From the NCBI GenBank assembly GCA_963775315.1, contig CAVZIN010000004.1:310001-374000 (forward strand): a stretch of 64,000 nucleotides of DNA, written 5' to 3'. The notes beneath the pieces were generated by a model. The model was not told the origin of the DNA. It was given only the letters and a program-made list of their open reading frames with translations, and ran no database searches. Source of the stretch: CAWGHZ01 sp963775315. GTDB lineage: Bacteria; Pseudomonadota; Alphaproteobacteria; MPNO01; DASWLB01. Positions 25,614 through 35,713 of this stretch are shown one piece after another. Each line of letters opens with the position of its first letter. Position 1 is the stretch's first letter. Made by a program: the position numbers and the translations under genes.

Positions 25614-26558
25614 ATGCCGAAGCCCAAGATGACCATCCTGCTCGCCGGCCCGCGCGGCTTCTGCGCCGGCGTCGAGCGTGCGATCGAGATCGTCGAGACC
25701 GCCCTCGAGAAGTACGGGGCGCCGGTCTACGTCCGCCACGAGATCGTCCACAACCGCACCGTGGTCGAGGCGCTGGAGGAGAAGGGCGCGGTCTTCGTCG
25801 AGGAGCTGGAGGAGGTGCCGGAGGAGGCGCCGGTGGTGTTCTCCGCCCACGGCGTGCCCAAGGTGGTGCCGGTCGAGGCGCGCCGCCGCCGGCTGATGTA
25901 TGTCGACGCCACCTGCCCGCTGGTCACCAAGGTCCATGTCGAGGCGGAGCGGCACTTCGCCGAGGGCCGACAGGTCATCCTGATCGGCCATGCCGGCCAT
26001 CCCGAGGTGGTGGGCACGATGGGCCAGCTTCCCGAAGGGGCGATCCTGATGGTCGAGAACGTCGAAGAGGCGGAGCGGATCGACGTCGACGATCCGCAGA
26101 ACCTCGCCTACGTCACCCAGACCACATTGTCGGTCGACGATTGCCACGACATCGTCAAGGTGCTGACCCGGCGTTTCCCGGACATAAAGGTGCCGCGCAA
26201 GGAGGACATCTGCTACGCCACGACCAACCGCCAGGCGGCGGTGAAGGAGGTGGCGCGGCGCTGCGACGCGCTGATCGTGCTCGGCGCGCCCAACTCGTCC
26301 AACTCCAACCGGCTGCGCGAGGTGGCGGTCGCCGCCGGCTGCTCCAAGGCGCTCCTGATCCAGCGTGCCGTGGAGCTCGATTTCGCCTGGCTCGACGGCG
26401 TGCGGCGGCTCGGCATCACCGCCGGCGCGTCGGCGCCCGAGCTCCTGGTGCAGGAGCTGATCGAGGCGTGCCGCGACCGCTACGACATCGAGATCGAGCA
26501 GGTCGAGGTGACGCGCGAGAACGTCCGCTTCTCGCTGCCCCGCGTGCTGACGGCCTGA
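25614..26558 (+). CDS. ispH: 4-hydroxy-3-methylbut-2-enyl diphosphate reductase
   Basis: 314 aa, full length for IspH, the last step of the MEP isoprenoid pathway, giving IPP and DMAPP. Three cluster-ligating Cys are present in GPRGFCAGVERA, VDATCPLVTKVH and EDICYATTNRQ; the substrate-binding loop GAPNSSNSNRL and the catalytic Glu region (VTQTTLSVDD) are conserved. First gene of an ispH-thrB-rnhA group, a common alphaproteobacterial order. Confidence 0.96.
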   Translation: MPKPKMTILLAGPRGFCAGVERAIEIVETALEKYGAPVYVRHEIVHNRTVVEALEEKGAVFVEELEEVPEEAPVVFSAHGVPKVVPVEARRRRLMYVDATCPLVTKVHVEAERHFAEGRQVILIGHAGHPEVVGTMGQLPEGAILMVENVEEAERIDVDDPQNLAYVTQTTLSVDDCHDIVKVLTRRFPDIKVPRKEDICYATTNRQAAVKEVARRCDALIVLGAPNSSNSNRLREVAVAAGCSKALLIQRAVELDFAWLDGVRRLGITAGASAPELLVQELIEACRDRYDIEIEQVEVTRENVRFSLPRVLTA

Positions 26559-26577
26559 GACGGCGCGACGGCGCAAG

Positions 26578-27540
26578 ATGGCCGTCTATACCGAAGTCCC
26601 GGTCGAGGAGCTGGACGTGTTCGTCGCCCAGTACGAGATCGGCCGGCCGGTGTCCTTCAAGGGAATCGCCGAGGGGGTCGAGAACTCGAACTATCTGCTG
26701 CAGACCGACCGGGCGAGCTTCATCCTGACGCTCTACGAGAAGCGCGTCGCGCGCGCCGACCTGCCGTTCTTCCTTGCGCTGATGGACCACCTGGCGGCCG
26801 AGGGCATCGCCTGCCCGACGCCGATCCACGCGCTCGACGGGCGCACGCTGCACGAGCTCTGCAACCGGCCGGCGGCGATCGTGAGCTTCCTCGCCGGCGT
26901 CTGCCCGCGCCGCATCACCACCGCGCATTGCGCCGCGCTCGGCCGCGCGATGGCGGAGATGCACCTCGCCGGCGGCTCGTTCGCGCCGGTCAGGGCCAAC
27001 GACCTTTCGGTCGAAGGCTGGCGCCGGCTGTTCGAGGCGACGCGGGCGCGCGCCGACGAGGTGGCGCCCGGCCTCGCCGACGAGATCGCGCGCGAGCTCG
27101 ACGCGCTCGCCGCCGCCTGGCCCGCCGGGCTTCCGACCGGGGTGATCCATGCGGATTTGTTCCCCGACAACGTGTTCTTCCTCGACGCCAGGCTGTCGGG
27201 GATCATCGACTTCTACTTCGCCTGCAACGATTTCCTGGCCTACGACCTGGCGATCTGCCTGAACGCCTGGTGCTTCGAGCCGGACCTGAGCTTCAACGCC
27301 ACCAAGGCGCGGCTGATGTGCGCGGCCTATCGTGCGCTGCGCCCGATCGGCGCGGACGAGCTCGCCGCCATGCCGGTGCTGGCGCGCGGCGCGGCGCTGC
27401 GCTTCCTGCTGACCCGGCTCTATGACTGGCTCAACCATCCCGTGGGCGCCTTCGTCCGGCCCAAGGATCCCAAGGAATATCTCGCCCGGCTGCGCTTCCA
27501 CCGCGGCGTCGCCGGCCCCGGCGCGTACGGGCTGACATGA
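26578..27540 (+). CDS. thrB: Homoserine kinase (ThrB2, APH-like fold)
   Basis: 320 aa of the aminoglycoside-phosphotransferase fold family that makes O-phosphohomoserine for threonine synthesis in alphaproteobacteria and Pseudomonas. The Brenner motif GVIHADLFPDNVFF (catalytic Asp) and the metal-binding GIIDFYFACND are visible, as is the N-terminal VSFKGIAEGVENSNY. It starts 19 bp after ispH and overlaps rnhA by 4 bp (ATGA). Confidence 0.93.
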   Translation: MAVYTEVPVEELDVFVAQYEIGRPVSFKGIAEGVENSNYLLQTDRASFILTLYEKRVARADLPFFLALMDHLAAEGIACPTPIHALDGRTLHELCNRPAAIVSFLAGVCPRRITTAHCAALGRAMAEMHLAGGSFAPVRANDLSVEGWRRLFEATRARADEVAPGLADEIARELDALAAAWPAGLPTGVIHADLFPDNVFFLDARLSGIIDFYFACNDFLAYDLAICLNAWCFEPDLSFNATKARLMCAAYRALRPIGADELAAMPVLARGAALRFLLTRLYDWLNHPVGAFVRPKDPKEYLARLRFHRGVAGPGAYGLT

Positions 27541-28001
27541 GCGCGCCGGCGGGCGAGGACGGCACCGTCGAGATCTTCACCGACGGCGCCTGCTCGGGCA
27601 ATCCGGGGCCGGGCGGCTGGGGCGCGATCCTCCGCTGGCGCGGCACCGAGCGCGAGCTTTATGGCGCCGAGCCGCTCACCACGAACAACCGGATGGAGCT
27701 GATGGCGGCGATCCGAGCGCTCGAGGTGCTCAAGCGCAATATGCGCGTGACGGTCCACACGGATTCGAACTATCTGCGCCAGGGCATCACCGAGTGGCTG
27801 CCCGGCTGGAAGCGCAAGGGCTGGCGCACCGCCGACAAGAAGCCGGTCAAGAACGTCGATCTGTGGCAGAGGCTGGAGGCCGCGGTCGGCGACCACCAGG
27901 TGGAATGGCGCTGGGTGCGCGGCCATTCCGGCCATCCCGAGAACGAGCGGGCCGACGAGCTCGCCCGGCGCGCCATCGCCGAGCTGCGCGCCCAGGGCTG
28001 A
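27537..28001 (+). CDS. rnhA: Ribonuclease HI
   Basis: 154 aa, typical length. All four catalytic carboxylates are in place: Asp in IFTDGACSGNPGPGGWGA, Glu in NNRMELMAA, Asp in VHTDSNYL and Asp in HPENERADELA. It degrades RNA in RNA-DNA hybrids. Coupled to thrB through a 4-bp overlap. Confidence 0.97.
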   Translation: MSAPAGEDGTVEIFTDGACSGNPGPGGWGAILRWRGTERELYGAEPLTTNNRMELMAAIRALEVLKRNMRVTVHTDSNYLRQGITEWLPGWKRKGWRTADKKPVKNVDLWQRLEAAVGDHQVEWRWVRGHSGHPENERADELARRAIAELRAQG

Positions 28002-28027
28002 CGGGTCGCGGTCTTCGACGTCGTGGA

Positions 28028-28050
28028 GGGGCGGGTCGGGGACCCGCCCC
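28028..28050. terminator. Bidirectional terminator hairpin
   Basis: Perfect 10-bp stem GGGGCGGGTC / GACCCGCCCC with a GGG loop, between rnhA (plus) and the peroxiredoxin gene (minus). Confidence 0.65.
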
Positions 28051-28062
28051 CCGCCGCGAACG

Positions 28063-28545
28063 CTAAAGCTGCTTCAGGATGGTGTTGGCGTCCGACACTT
28101 CGAACGCGCCGCCCTGCTCGACGTTGATCGACTTCACGACGCCGTCGTCGACGATCATCGAGTAGCGCTGCGAGCGCTTGCCCATGCCGCGCTCGGTCAG
28201 GTCGAGCGACAGCCCGACCGCATCGGCGAACTTGCCCGAGCCGTCGGCCAGCATCTGCACCTTGCCCTCGGCCTTCTGGTCCTTGCCCCAGGCGCCCATG
28301 ACGAACGCGTCATTGACCGCGACGCAGGCGATGGTGTCGACGCCCTTCGCCTTGATCGCGTCGGCGCTCTGCACGAAGCCGGGCAGGTGCTTGGCCGAGC
28401 AGGTCGGGGTGAACGCGCCGGGCACCGCGAACAGCACGACCTTCTTGCCCTTGAACAGGTCGTCCGTGGAGACGGGCTTCGGGCCCTCGGAGGTCATGGT
28501 GGTGAGCGTGCCGGAGGGAATCTTGTCGCCGACTTTGATGGTCAT
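28063..28545 (-). CDS. Peroxiredoxin, Prx5 type
   Basis: 160-aa thiol peroxidase that reduces hydrogen peroxide and organic peroxides. The peroxidatic Cys sits in the family motif VPGAFTPTCSAKHLPGF; a second Cys in DTIACVAVNDAF could resolve the sulfenate. Length and MTIKVGDKIPSGTL start match the family. Monocistronic; ends at the terminator shared with rnhA. Confidence 0.93.
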   Translation of the reverse strand: MTIKVGDKIPSGTLTTMTSEGPKPVSTDDLFKGKKVVLFAVPGAFTPTCSAKHLPGFVQSADAIKAKGVDTIACVAVNDAFVMGAWGKDQKAEGKVQMLADGSGKFADAVGLSLDLTERGMGKRSQRYSMIVDDGVVKSINVEQGGAFEVSDANTILKQL

Positions 28546-28612
28546 GTTCGTCCCCTGTCATCTGTCATTGGTTGGAAGGCGCACGGGCCGACGCCCATGG
28601 TCGCTGACGAAG

Positions 28613-30838
28613 TTAGGACGCCCGGCCGGTCTTGTCACCTGCCCGCGCCGCCGAGCCGGCGGCCGGCCGCCGCGCCCGCGCGATGGCGTCGGCGACCGCG
28701 GACGGGGTGAGCAGCTCCGGCAGGGCGAGCCCCTTCGGCAGGCCCGGGCCGTAGACCGCGGTGAACGGGATGCCGTAGCGGCCGAACGTCGCGAGGTAGC
28801 GCGCGATGGCCGGGTCGGGACGGGTCCAGTCGGCGAGCATCGCGGTCACGTCCTTGGCGGCGATCAGGCCGCGCACCGGCTGGGTATCGAGCACCACCCG
28901 CTTGTTCACCTTGCAGGTGAGGCACCAGTCGGCGGTGACGTCGACCACCACCACGCGGCCGAGCTTCACCTCGTCGGCGATGGCCGCGCGGTCGAAGCTC
29001 TGCCAGGGACCGGTGCCGGCGGTCGCGCCGCCGCCGTTGCCGGCGATCCCGCCCGCCCAGATCGCGAGGGCGAGCGCCGCGGCGCCGATGGCCCCGGCCG
29101 CGCCCCAGCCGGCGCGGTGCAGCGTCGCGCTCCGCCGCCGGACGAGGGAGACGATGGAGAGCGCGGCAATTCCGCACGCCGCTACGCCAGCCGCGACCCA
29201 CGGCCCTGCGAGCGCCGCCAGCACGACGGCGAGCCACGCCGCGGTCGCCGCGAGGGCGACGCCGAGCACCCGCTTCAGCACGATCATCCACCGCCCGGGA
29301 TGGGGCAGGCGCGTCGCCAGGCCGGGAAACGCGGCGATCATCAGGTACGGCGCGGCGAGCCCGATGCCCAGGGCGAGGAAGATGGCGTAGATCTGGCCTG
29401 GCCCGCGCGACAGGGCGAAGCCGATGGCGGTGCCGAGGAAGGGCGCGGTGCAGGGCGTCGCCAGCAGCGTCGCCAGCGCGCCCGCGAAGAAATGGCCGGC
29501 GAGCCCGGGATGGCGGCTTCCCGCCGTTGCCGCGCGATCGGCGACGAAGCCGGGCAGGGCGATCTCGTAGAGCCCCCACAGATTGCCGGCGAACAAGGTG
29601 ACGATCACGACCATCGCGGCGAGGAAGGCCGGCTGCTGGAACTGGATGCCCCATTCGGCGGCGCGCCCGGCGGCGCGCAGCCCCACCGCGACGCTGCCGA
29701 GCACCAGGAACGAGACGAGAATGCCGGCGGCCGAGGCCGCGAACCCGCGCCGCACCCGGCGCGCCTCGCCCCCGGCATGGCCGACGACCGACAGCAGCTT
29801 GATCGAAAGGACCGGCAGGACGCAGGGCATCAGGTTGAGGATCAGCCCGCCGAGCAGCGCGAGCGCGAGCGCGGCGAACAGCCCGCCGGCCATCACCCGC
29901 TCGGGCGCATCGACCGGCGCGGCGGCGGCCTGGGTCGGGGCGAGGCTCGCCTCGATCGCGCGGGCGCCGTCGACCAGCGTGAAGGTGAGCGGCGTCCCGG
30001 CGATTTGCGGCGCGTCCTTGGGCGGCGGCGCGACCGATACGCGCAGCACGGCACGGCGCCGGTCGGGCGCGAACGAGGCCGACGGCGCGGAGTAGCTGTA
30101 GCCGGGCGGCCCCTCGACGAAGAGGTCCGGCTTCGCGAACGGCGCGTCCGAGCGCACATCGACGCGCAGCGTCCGCGTGTCGGCGGGCCCGGCGGGCGGG
30201 GTGAGGCTCGCCCCGGTGACGTCGAGCCCCTCGGCCCCGTCCTTGCCGGGCACGTCGGCGGCGAAGCGGGCGATCTCACCGGCCTCGGCGGACGGCGTCG
30301 CCGGACCGGACGGCAAGGCGAGGGCGAGGGTCGTTTCGTACGGCACGCAGAGGCTGGCGCAGGTCAGATAGCGGAGGTGGGCCTTCAGAGCGACCGGCGC
30401 GCCCGGCTTCTCCGTCTCCGCCGTCACCGGCAGCACCACCCGGTCGTGATACCCGAGCGTCTCGAGCCCGAGCACGGTGAAGCGGCGCGGAGCCGGCCAG
30501 CGAATGCTGGCGTCCTTCAGGTTCGCCGAGCCCTTCCAGTCGAGCATCGGCGGGAAGCCGGCGTCGCCCGGCGAGCGCCAGTAGATCTTCCAACCGGGCT
30601 TCATCCGGAACTCGACGCCGAGGGGCAGCGTTCGCCCCTCGCCCGTGGCATCGGTGCCGCTCACCAGCCGGACGCGGCCCTGCTCTGTCTGGAACCAGGG
30701 CGAGGCGGCGGCATCTGCCGCGCCGGTCGCGCCCAGCCAGGCGAGCGCGAGCGCCGCTATCGCGCCGGCGATCCGGCGGGCGTGGGACGGTCGGCGCGGC
30801 ACTGCCTTTTCCGGCGCAGGGAGGGCGCGAGACGGCAT
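28613..30838 (-). CDS. Thiol:disulfide interchange protein, DsbD/ScsB type
   Basis: 741 aa. A signal sequence leads into a large periplasmic N-terminal domain with a CASLC pair (residues ~175) and the ScsB-like FRMKPGWKIYWRSPGDAGFPP opening; then about eight TM helices with the two membrane Cys motifs (NLMPCVLPVLSIK and ATPCTAPFLGTAIG); then a C-terminal thioredoxin domain with ADWCLTCK. Electrons pass from cytosolic thioredoxin through the membrane Cys pair to the periplasm. The start at 30838 is used; 30958 is possible in frame but overlaps the divergent yqgE. Confidence 0.9.
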   Translation of the reverse strand: MPSRALPAPEKAVPRRPSHARRIAGAIAALALAWLGATGAADAAASPWFQTEQGRVRLVSGTDATGEGRTLPLGVEFRMKPGWKIYWRSPGDAGFPPMLDWKGSANLKDASIRWPAPRRFTVLGLETLGYHDRVVLPVTAETEKPGAPVALKAHLRYLTCASLCVPYETTLALALPSGPATPSAEAGEIARFAADVPGKDGAEGLDVTGASLTPPAGPADTRTLRVDVRSDAPFAKPDLFVEGPPGYSYSAPSASFAPDRRRAVLRVSVAPPPKDAPQIAGTPLTFTLVDGARAIEASLAPTQAAAAPVDAPERVMAGGLFAALALALLGGLILNLMPCVLPVLSIKLLSVVGHAGGEARRVRRGFAASAAGILVSFLVLGSVAVGLRAAGRAAEWGIQFQQPAFLAAMVVIVTLFAGNLWGLYEIALPGFVADRAATAGSRHPGLAGHFFAGALATLLATPCTAPFLGTAIGFALSRGPGQIYAIFLALGIGLAAPYLMIAAFPGLATRLPHPGRWMIVLKRVLGVALAATAAWLAVVLAALAGPWVAAGVAACGIAALSIVSLVRRRSATLHRAGWGAAGAIGAAALALAIWAGGIAGNGGGATAGTGPWQSFDRAAIADEVKLGRVVVVDVTADWCLTCKVNKRVVLDTQPVRGLIAAKDVTAMLADWTRPDPAIARYLATFGRYGIPFTAVYGPGLPKGLALPELLTPSAVADAIARARRPAAGSAARAGDKTGRAS

Positions 30839-30956
30839 TAACGACTTTCCCGAGATTCGCTTATAGTATAGTGGCGCAAGTGTCGCGGGGCCGATAACAA
30901 TCGCGTGTGGCCCCAAGGCCTTGGAACCGCCGGGACCGGAAACTATGTGAGGTTCC

Positions 30957-31532
30957 ATGGCAACCGAACGGTCATCGAACGGCTATCTCTCCGGTCAGCT
31001 TCTGATCGCCATGCCGCAGATGCTCGATCCGCGCTTCCAGCGGACCGTCATCTACATGTGCGCCCATTCGTCCGAGGGGGCGATGGGGCTGGTCATCAAC
31101 AAACCGATGGAGTCGCTGTCCTTCCCCGACCTGCTGCAGCAGCTCGAGATCGAGCAGACGGTGGGCGGCGGGTCCATGCCGATCTTCTTCGGCGGGCCGG
31201 TCGAGACCGGGCGCGGCTTCGTGCTGCATTCGGCCGACTATGTCGAGGAGGCGACGCTGGTGATCGGCGGCAATGTCGCGCTGACCGCCAATATCGACAT
31301 CGTGCGCGCCATCGCCACCGGCTCCGGGCCGCACAAGCGGCTGCTTGCCCTCGGCTATGCCGGGTGGGGTCCGGGCCAGCTCGACCAGGAGATCCAGCAG
31401 AACGGCTGGCTCAACGTGCCGTCCGACGACGATCTGGTGTTCGACGTCGATAGCGGGACGAAATGGTCTGCCGCCATGGCGAAGCTCGGCGTCGACATCG
31501 AGAAGCTTTCGGGATTCGCCGGGCGCGCCTGA
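30957..31532 (+). CDS. YqgE/AlgH family protein (DUF179)
   Basis: 191 aa, full length. Conserved features: SGQLLIAMPQMLDPRFQRTVIYM, AMGLVINKP, the FFGGPVETGRGFVLHS glycine-rich motif and GYAGWGPGQLDQEI. The biochemical role of the family is not settled. Divergent from the DsbD/ScsB gene, a pairing common in alphaproteobacteria. Confidence 0.93.
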   Translation: MATERSSNGYLSGQLLIAMPQMLDPRFQRTVIYMCAHSSEGAMGLVINKPMESLSFPDLLQQLEIEQTVGGGSMPIFFGGPVETGRGFVLHSADYVEEATLVIGGNVALTANIDIVRAIATGSGPHKRLLALGYAGWGPGQLDQEIQQNGWLNVPSDDDLVFDVDSGTKWSAAMAKLGVDIEKLSGFAGRA

Positions 31533-31702
31533 GCCTTTCCTAAAATTCAACGTTTCTGTGACGGAATACCTGCGATTCCGGTACCGCCCGGGCGATGCGC
31601 GACTTATCTGTTCGTCGTTGCGCCAGAGCGGTGCGCCGGCGTAGGGGGCGCGCGGGTGGTCGGTGGTTGCGGTCGTCGCAGTGGTGTTGGCGCGGCGTGA
31701 GT

Positions 31703-31770
31703 GCGGGGCGGGCCAGGGGTGCGCCCCGCGTCGTCACAGGACGGCCGTTCCCGCGAACGGTCGGCCTGTG
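31703..31770 (+). other. Structured intergenic segment, two stem-loops
   Basis: Part of a 316-bp gene-free gap (31533-31848). GCGGGGC/GCCCCGC (31703-31709, 31723-31729) and a 16-bp stem with two mismatches (31735-31750 with 31755-31770, loop CCGC) lie in tandem. A 6-bp inverted repeat (CGGAAT/ATTCCG, 31562-31580) nearer yqgE may be its terminator. Otherwise I see nothing in the gap apart from the promoter at 31793. Confidence 0.4.
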
Positions 31771-31792
31771 ATGGCGTCTGCCCACCGACGCA

Positions 31793-31821
31793 TTGACTTG
31801 AATGCGGACGCGGGCTACGCC
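31793..31821 (+). promoter_or_regulatory. Candidate sigma-70 promoter for nucleotide-sugar dehydrogenase
   Basis: TTGACT (31793-31798), 17-bp spacer, TACGCC (31816-31821), 27 nt ahead of the ATG at 31849. Strong -35, weak -10. Confidence 0.35.
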
Positions 31822-31848
31822 TGCGCCGCGAACTGGGCGCGTTAATCC

Positions 31849-33132
<1,284 letters not shown>

Positions 33133-33149
33133 CCGCTCACTAAACCGCC

Positions 33150-33272
33150 TGTCACCCCGGACGGCGCGCGAAGCGCACCGATCCGGGGCCCATCGAGCTA
33201 CATCTGCGGCGTTGGACGATGGTCCCGGGTCCGCGGCGCATCATCTCATGCTGCGCCGCGCCCGGGATGACG
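33150..33272. repeat. Dispersed intergenic repeat, copy B (long form)
   Basis: About 123 bp with the same TGTCACCCCGG start and CCCGGGATGAC end as copy A at 16495, and a matching centre (GATGGTCCCGGGTC). It too fills a gap between convergent genes. Confidence 0.75.
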
Positions 33273-33285
33273 ATCGGGGTATTTG

Positions 33286-34212
33286 CTACCGCTTCTTCCG
33301 CGCCGGCGCCTTCTTCACGGTGGCGCGCTTAGTCGTGCGCGCGGCGGAGGCCCGCTTGGCGCGGCCCTTGCCCTTGGCGGCCGCGGCCTTCGGGTCGACC
33401 ACCGACTGGAATCCCGGCCGGTATTTCTTGCCGTCGATGAAGTCCTCGATGCCGCGGGCGCGCGTGTTCTCGGCGTCGCGGTAGCGGAGCTGCTCCGACT
33501 TCGCCTGCAGGTAGTCGTAGGCGTGCTCGATCGGCATGTCGCGCACCATGCGGATCGCCTCCTTGGTGGCCTGGACGGCGGCGAGCGGCTTCGACATCAG
33601 GAGCTTGGCGAGCTTCACCGTCTCGGCGCGGAGCTTGGCGCGCGGCACCGACTTGGTGACGACGCCGAGCTGCTCGGCCTCCTTGCCGGTGAAGGTCTCG
33701 CCGGTGCAGGCGTAGTAGAGCGCCTTGCGGTAGGTCATCATCTCGCACACGACCTTGGAGACGAGCCCGCCGGGCAGGATGCCCCAGTTGATCTCGGAAA
33801 GGCCGAACACCGCGTCCTCGGCGGCGATGGCGAAGTCGCACGCCGCGAGCGGCGTGAACCCGCCGCCGAAGCAGAAGCCGTTGACCATGGCGATGGTCGG
33901 CTTCGACATGCCCGACAGGCGGTACCAGTTCCAGCTGCGGTCCGCGTCGCGCGCGCGGAGCCGTCCGGCCGGGTTGTTGTCGAGCGCGCGGAAGAACTCC
34001 TTCAGATCCATGCCGGCGGTCCAGGCCGGGCCCTTGCCGGTCAGCACGACGACCTTCACCTTGTCGTCGCCCGCGATCTCGGCCATCAGGTCGACCATGT
34101 CGAAGCAGAGCTGCGGGCTCATCGCGTTGCGTTTCTCGGGCCGGTTGAAATAGACCCAGCCGATGCCGTCCTCGTTCTCGAACAGCACGGTCTCGTACTT
34201 GCGGTAGGCCAT
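33286..34212 (-). CDS. Hydroxycinnamoyl-CoA hydratase-lyase-like crotonase, paralog 1
   Basis: 308-aa crotonase-fold protein closest in motif pattern to p-hydroxycinnamoyl-CoA hydratase-lyase (feruloyl-CoA to vanillin plus acetyl-CoA): NRPEKRNAMSPQL, AWTAGMDLKEFF, oxyanion-hole FCFGGGFTPLAACD and catalytic Glu in FGLSEINWG. The positions equivalent to Tyr75, Ser123 and Tyr239 of the Pseudomonas enzyme are Phe, Thr and Gln here. A C-terminal tail of about 30 residues is very rich in Lys/Arg/Ala (KGRAKRASAA...KKAPARKKR). The start at 34212 suits the AGAGAGG ribosome site better than 34221. Confidence 0.82.
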   Translation of the reverse strand: MAYRKYETVLFENEDGIGWVYFNRPEKRNAMSPQLCFDMVDLMAEIAGDDKVKVVVLTGKGPAWTAGMDLKEFFRALDNNPAGRLRARDADRSWNWYRLSGMSKPTIAMVNGFCFGGGFTPLAACDFAIAAEDAVFGLSEINWGILPGGLVSKVVCEMMTYRKALYYACTGETFTGKEAEQLGVVTKSVPRAKLRAETVKLAKLLMSKPLAAVQATKEAIRMVRDMPIEHAYDYLQAKSEQLRYRDAENTRARGIEDFIDGKKYRPGFQSVVDPKAAAAKGKGRAKRASAARTTKRATVKKAPARKKR

Positions 34213-34243
34213 CAGGCGCATCCTCTCTGGTTTGCCGCCGCGT

Positions 34244-34777
34244 TCATGGCGCGGGCTTGGCGTCGATCAATACGAACATCACGGTGCAGGGCTTGTCGGT
34301 GCGGTTCGACCAGGCGTGGTTGGTGCCGCGCTGGATCAGCACGTCGCCCTGCTTCATCAGGACCTCGCCCTCGTCCTTCAGGGCGTAAATCTCGCCCTCC
34401 AGCACGATGACATAGTCGATCGTGTCGGTCTTGTGAAAGCCCGGATGGCGCGGCCTGCCGCGGTCGAGCGCCTGGTCGGCGCCCATGGCGTGGAACGCGG
34501 CCTCGCGGTCGTAATTGGCGAAGCGCTCGGCGTCCGGGCGGTACTCGATGATGCGGAACACCGAGCCGTTCTTCGGCGGCAGGATGCCGAACTTGTGGTC
34601 CATCACCTCGTCGTTGCCGGCGTTCGAGGCGGGGGATTCGCGCGTCTCCCAGAGTTCGGTCACCGTCGGCGCGCCCGGGGCGGGCGTGAACGCGAAGGGC
34701 GAGTCCGTGTCCATCACGAAGACGGACTTCCCCGCGGCATTGTGGCCGGTGACGATCCGGCGCACCGGTTTCGCCAT
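34244..34777 (-). CDS. Cupin-domain protein, paralog 2
   Basis: 177 aa, paralog of the cupin at 17670. Cupin motif 1 FHKTDTIDYVIVLEGEIY and motif 2 LMKQGDVLIQRGTNHAWSNRT are intact, each with the metal-binding residues. Sits in a minus-strand cluster with an SDR and two hydratase-lyase-like genes, 31 bp upstream of the second hydratase, so a common role on an aromatic or CoA-linked substrate is likely. Confidence 0.85.
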   Translation of the reverse strand: MAKPVRRIVTGHNAAGKSVFVMDTDSPFAFTPAPGAPTVTELWETRESPASNAGNDEVMDHKFGILPPKNGSVFRIIEYRPDAERFANYDREAAFHAMGADQALDRGRPRHPGFHKTDTIDYVIVLEGEIYALKDEGEVLMKQGDVLIQRGTNHAWSNRTDKPCTVMFVLIDAKPAP

Positions 34778-34802
34778 GTCTCCCCCTCCGCGCGGCGGCG
34801 CG

Positions 34803-34828
34803 GGGCGGGCCGGCGAACCGGCCCGCCC
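34803..34828 (-). terminator. Terminator-like hairpin inside the cluster
   Basis: Perfect 11-bp GC stem (GGGCGGGCCGG / CCGGCCCGCCC) with a CGAA tetraloop between the 34839 hydratase stop and the cupin start. It may weaken read-through into the cupin and second hydratase. Confidence 0.6.
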
Positions 34829-34838
34829 GCCCGTGTCC

Positions 34839-35669
34839 TCAGTCCACCTTCACGGCGCCGAGGCCGGGGCGGTACTCCTTCTTGTCGATGAACTTCTCGA
34901 TGCCCTGGTCGCGCGCGTGCTTCTGGTCGGCGAAGCGGAGCGCGGTGTTCTTGACGGCCAGATACTCGTAGGCGGCCGGCACGTCCATCGTCGCGACGTA
35001 GCGCAGCGCCTGCTTGGTGTAGGCAAGCGCCACCGGCGGCTTCTCCATCAACTCCTTGGCGAGCTTGATGGTCTCCTCGCGCAGCTTGTCCTTCGGCACG
35101 GAGTAGTTGACCAGCTTCATCTCGGCGGCCTGCTTGCCGCTGAACGGCCGGCCGGTCATCGCGTAGAACATGCCGTCGCGGGTGGACATCATGTCGGTGA
35201 CGACCTTGGAGACGAGACCGCCCGGGATGATGCCCCAGTTCACCTCGCTGAGCCCGAACGTCGCCTCGTCGGCCGCGACCGCCAGGTCGCAGGCGCATAG
35301 CGGCACGAACGCGCCGCCGAAGCAGTAGCCGTGCACCATCGCGATGGTCGGCTTGCGGCAGTTGGTGATGCATTCCCACTGCCAGCGCTTGTTGGCCATC
35401 CAGGCGCGGAACTGGTTGTCCGGCCGGTTGTCGTTGGCGCGGAAATACTCCTTGAGGTCCATTCCGGCGCTCCAGGCCGGCCCCTGGCCGGCGAGGATGA
35501 TGACCTTGGTCTCCTCGTCCGTCTCGTACTTGAGCCAGGCCTGCTCCATGTCGAAGCAGAGCTGCGGGCTCATCGCGTTCCGCTTCTCCGGCCGGTTGAA
35601 GTAGATCCAGGTGATGCCGTCTTCCTTCTCGACCTTGACGGTTTCGTAGGTGTCTGCGGTGGTCGCCAT
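34839..35669 (-). CDS. Hydroxycinnamoyl-CoA hydratase-lyase-like crotonase, paralog 2
   Basis: 276 aa, the size of p-hydroxycinnamoyl-CoA hydratase-lyase. It shows YETVKVEKEDGITWIYFNRP, NAMSPQL, AWSAGMDLKEYF, CFGGAFVPLCACDL and the Glu in FGLSEVNWG. Position 75 is Tyr as in the Pseudomonas enzyme, but the equivalents of Ser123 and Tyr239 are Val and Ala. Highly similar to paralog 1, which has an added basic tail. Lies 45 bp after the SDR gene. Confidence 0.83.
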   Translation of the reverse strand: MATTADTYETVKVEKEDGITWIYFNRPEKRNAMSPQLCFDMEQAWLKYETDEETKVIILAGQGPAWSAGMDLKEYFRANDNRPDNQFRAWMANKRWQWECITNCRKPTIAMVHGYCFGGAFVPLCACDLAVAADEATFGLSEVNWGIIPGGLVSKVVTDMMSTRDGMFYAMTGRPFSGKQAAEMKLVNYSVPKDKLREETIKLAKELMEKPPVALAYTKQALRYVATMDVPAAYEYLAVKNTALRFADQKHARDQGIEKFIDKKEYRPGLGAVKVD

Positions 35670-35713
35670 ATGCGTCTCGCCTTTCGTTCCGGTTTTTCCG
35701 CTTGGGTGTCGGG

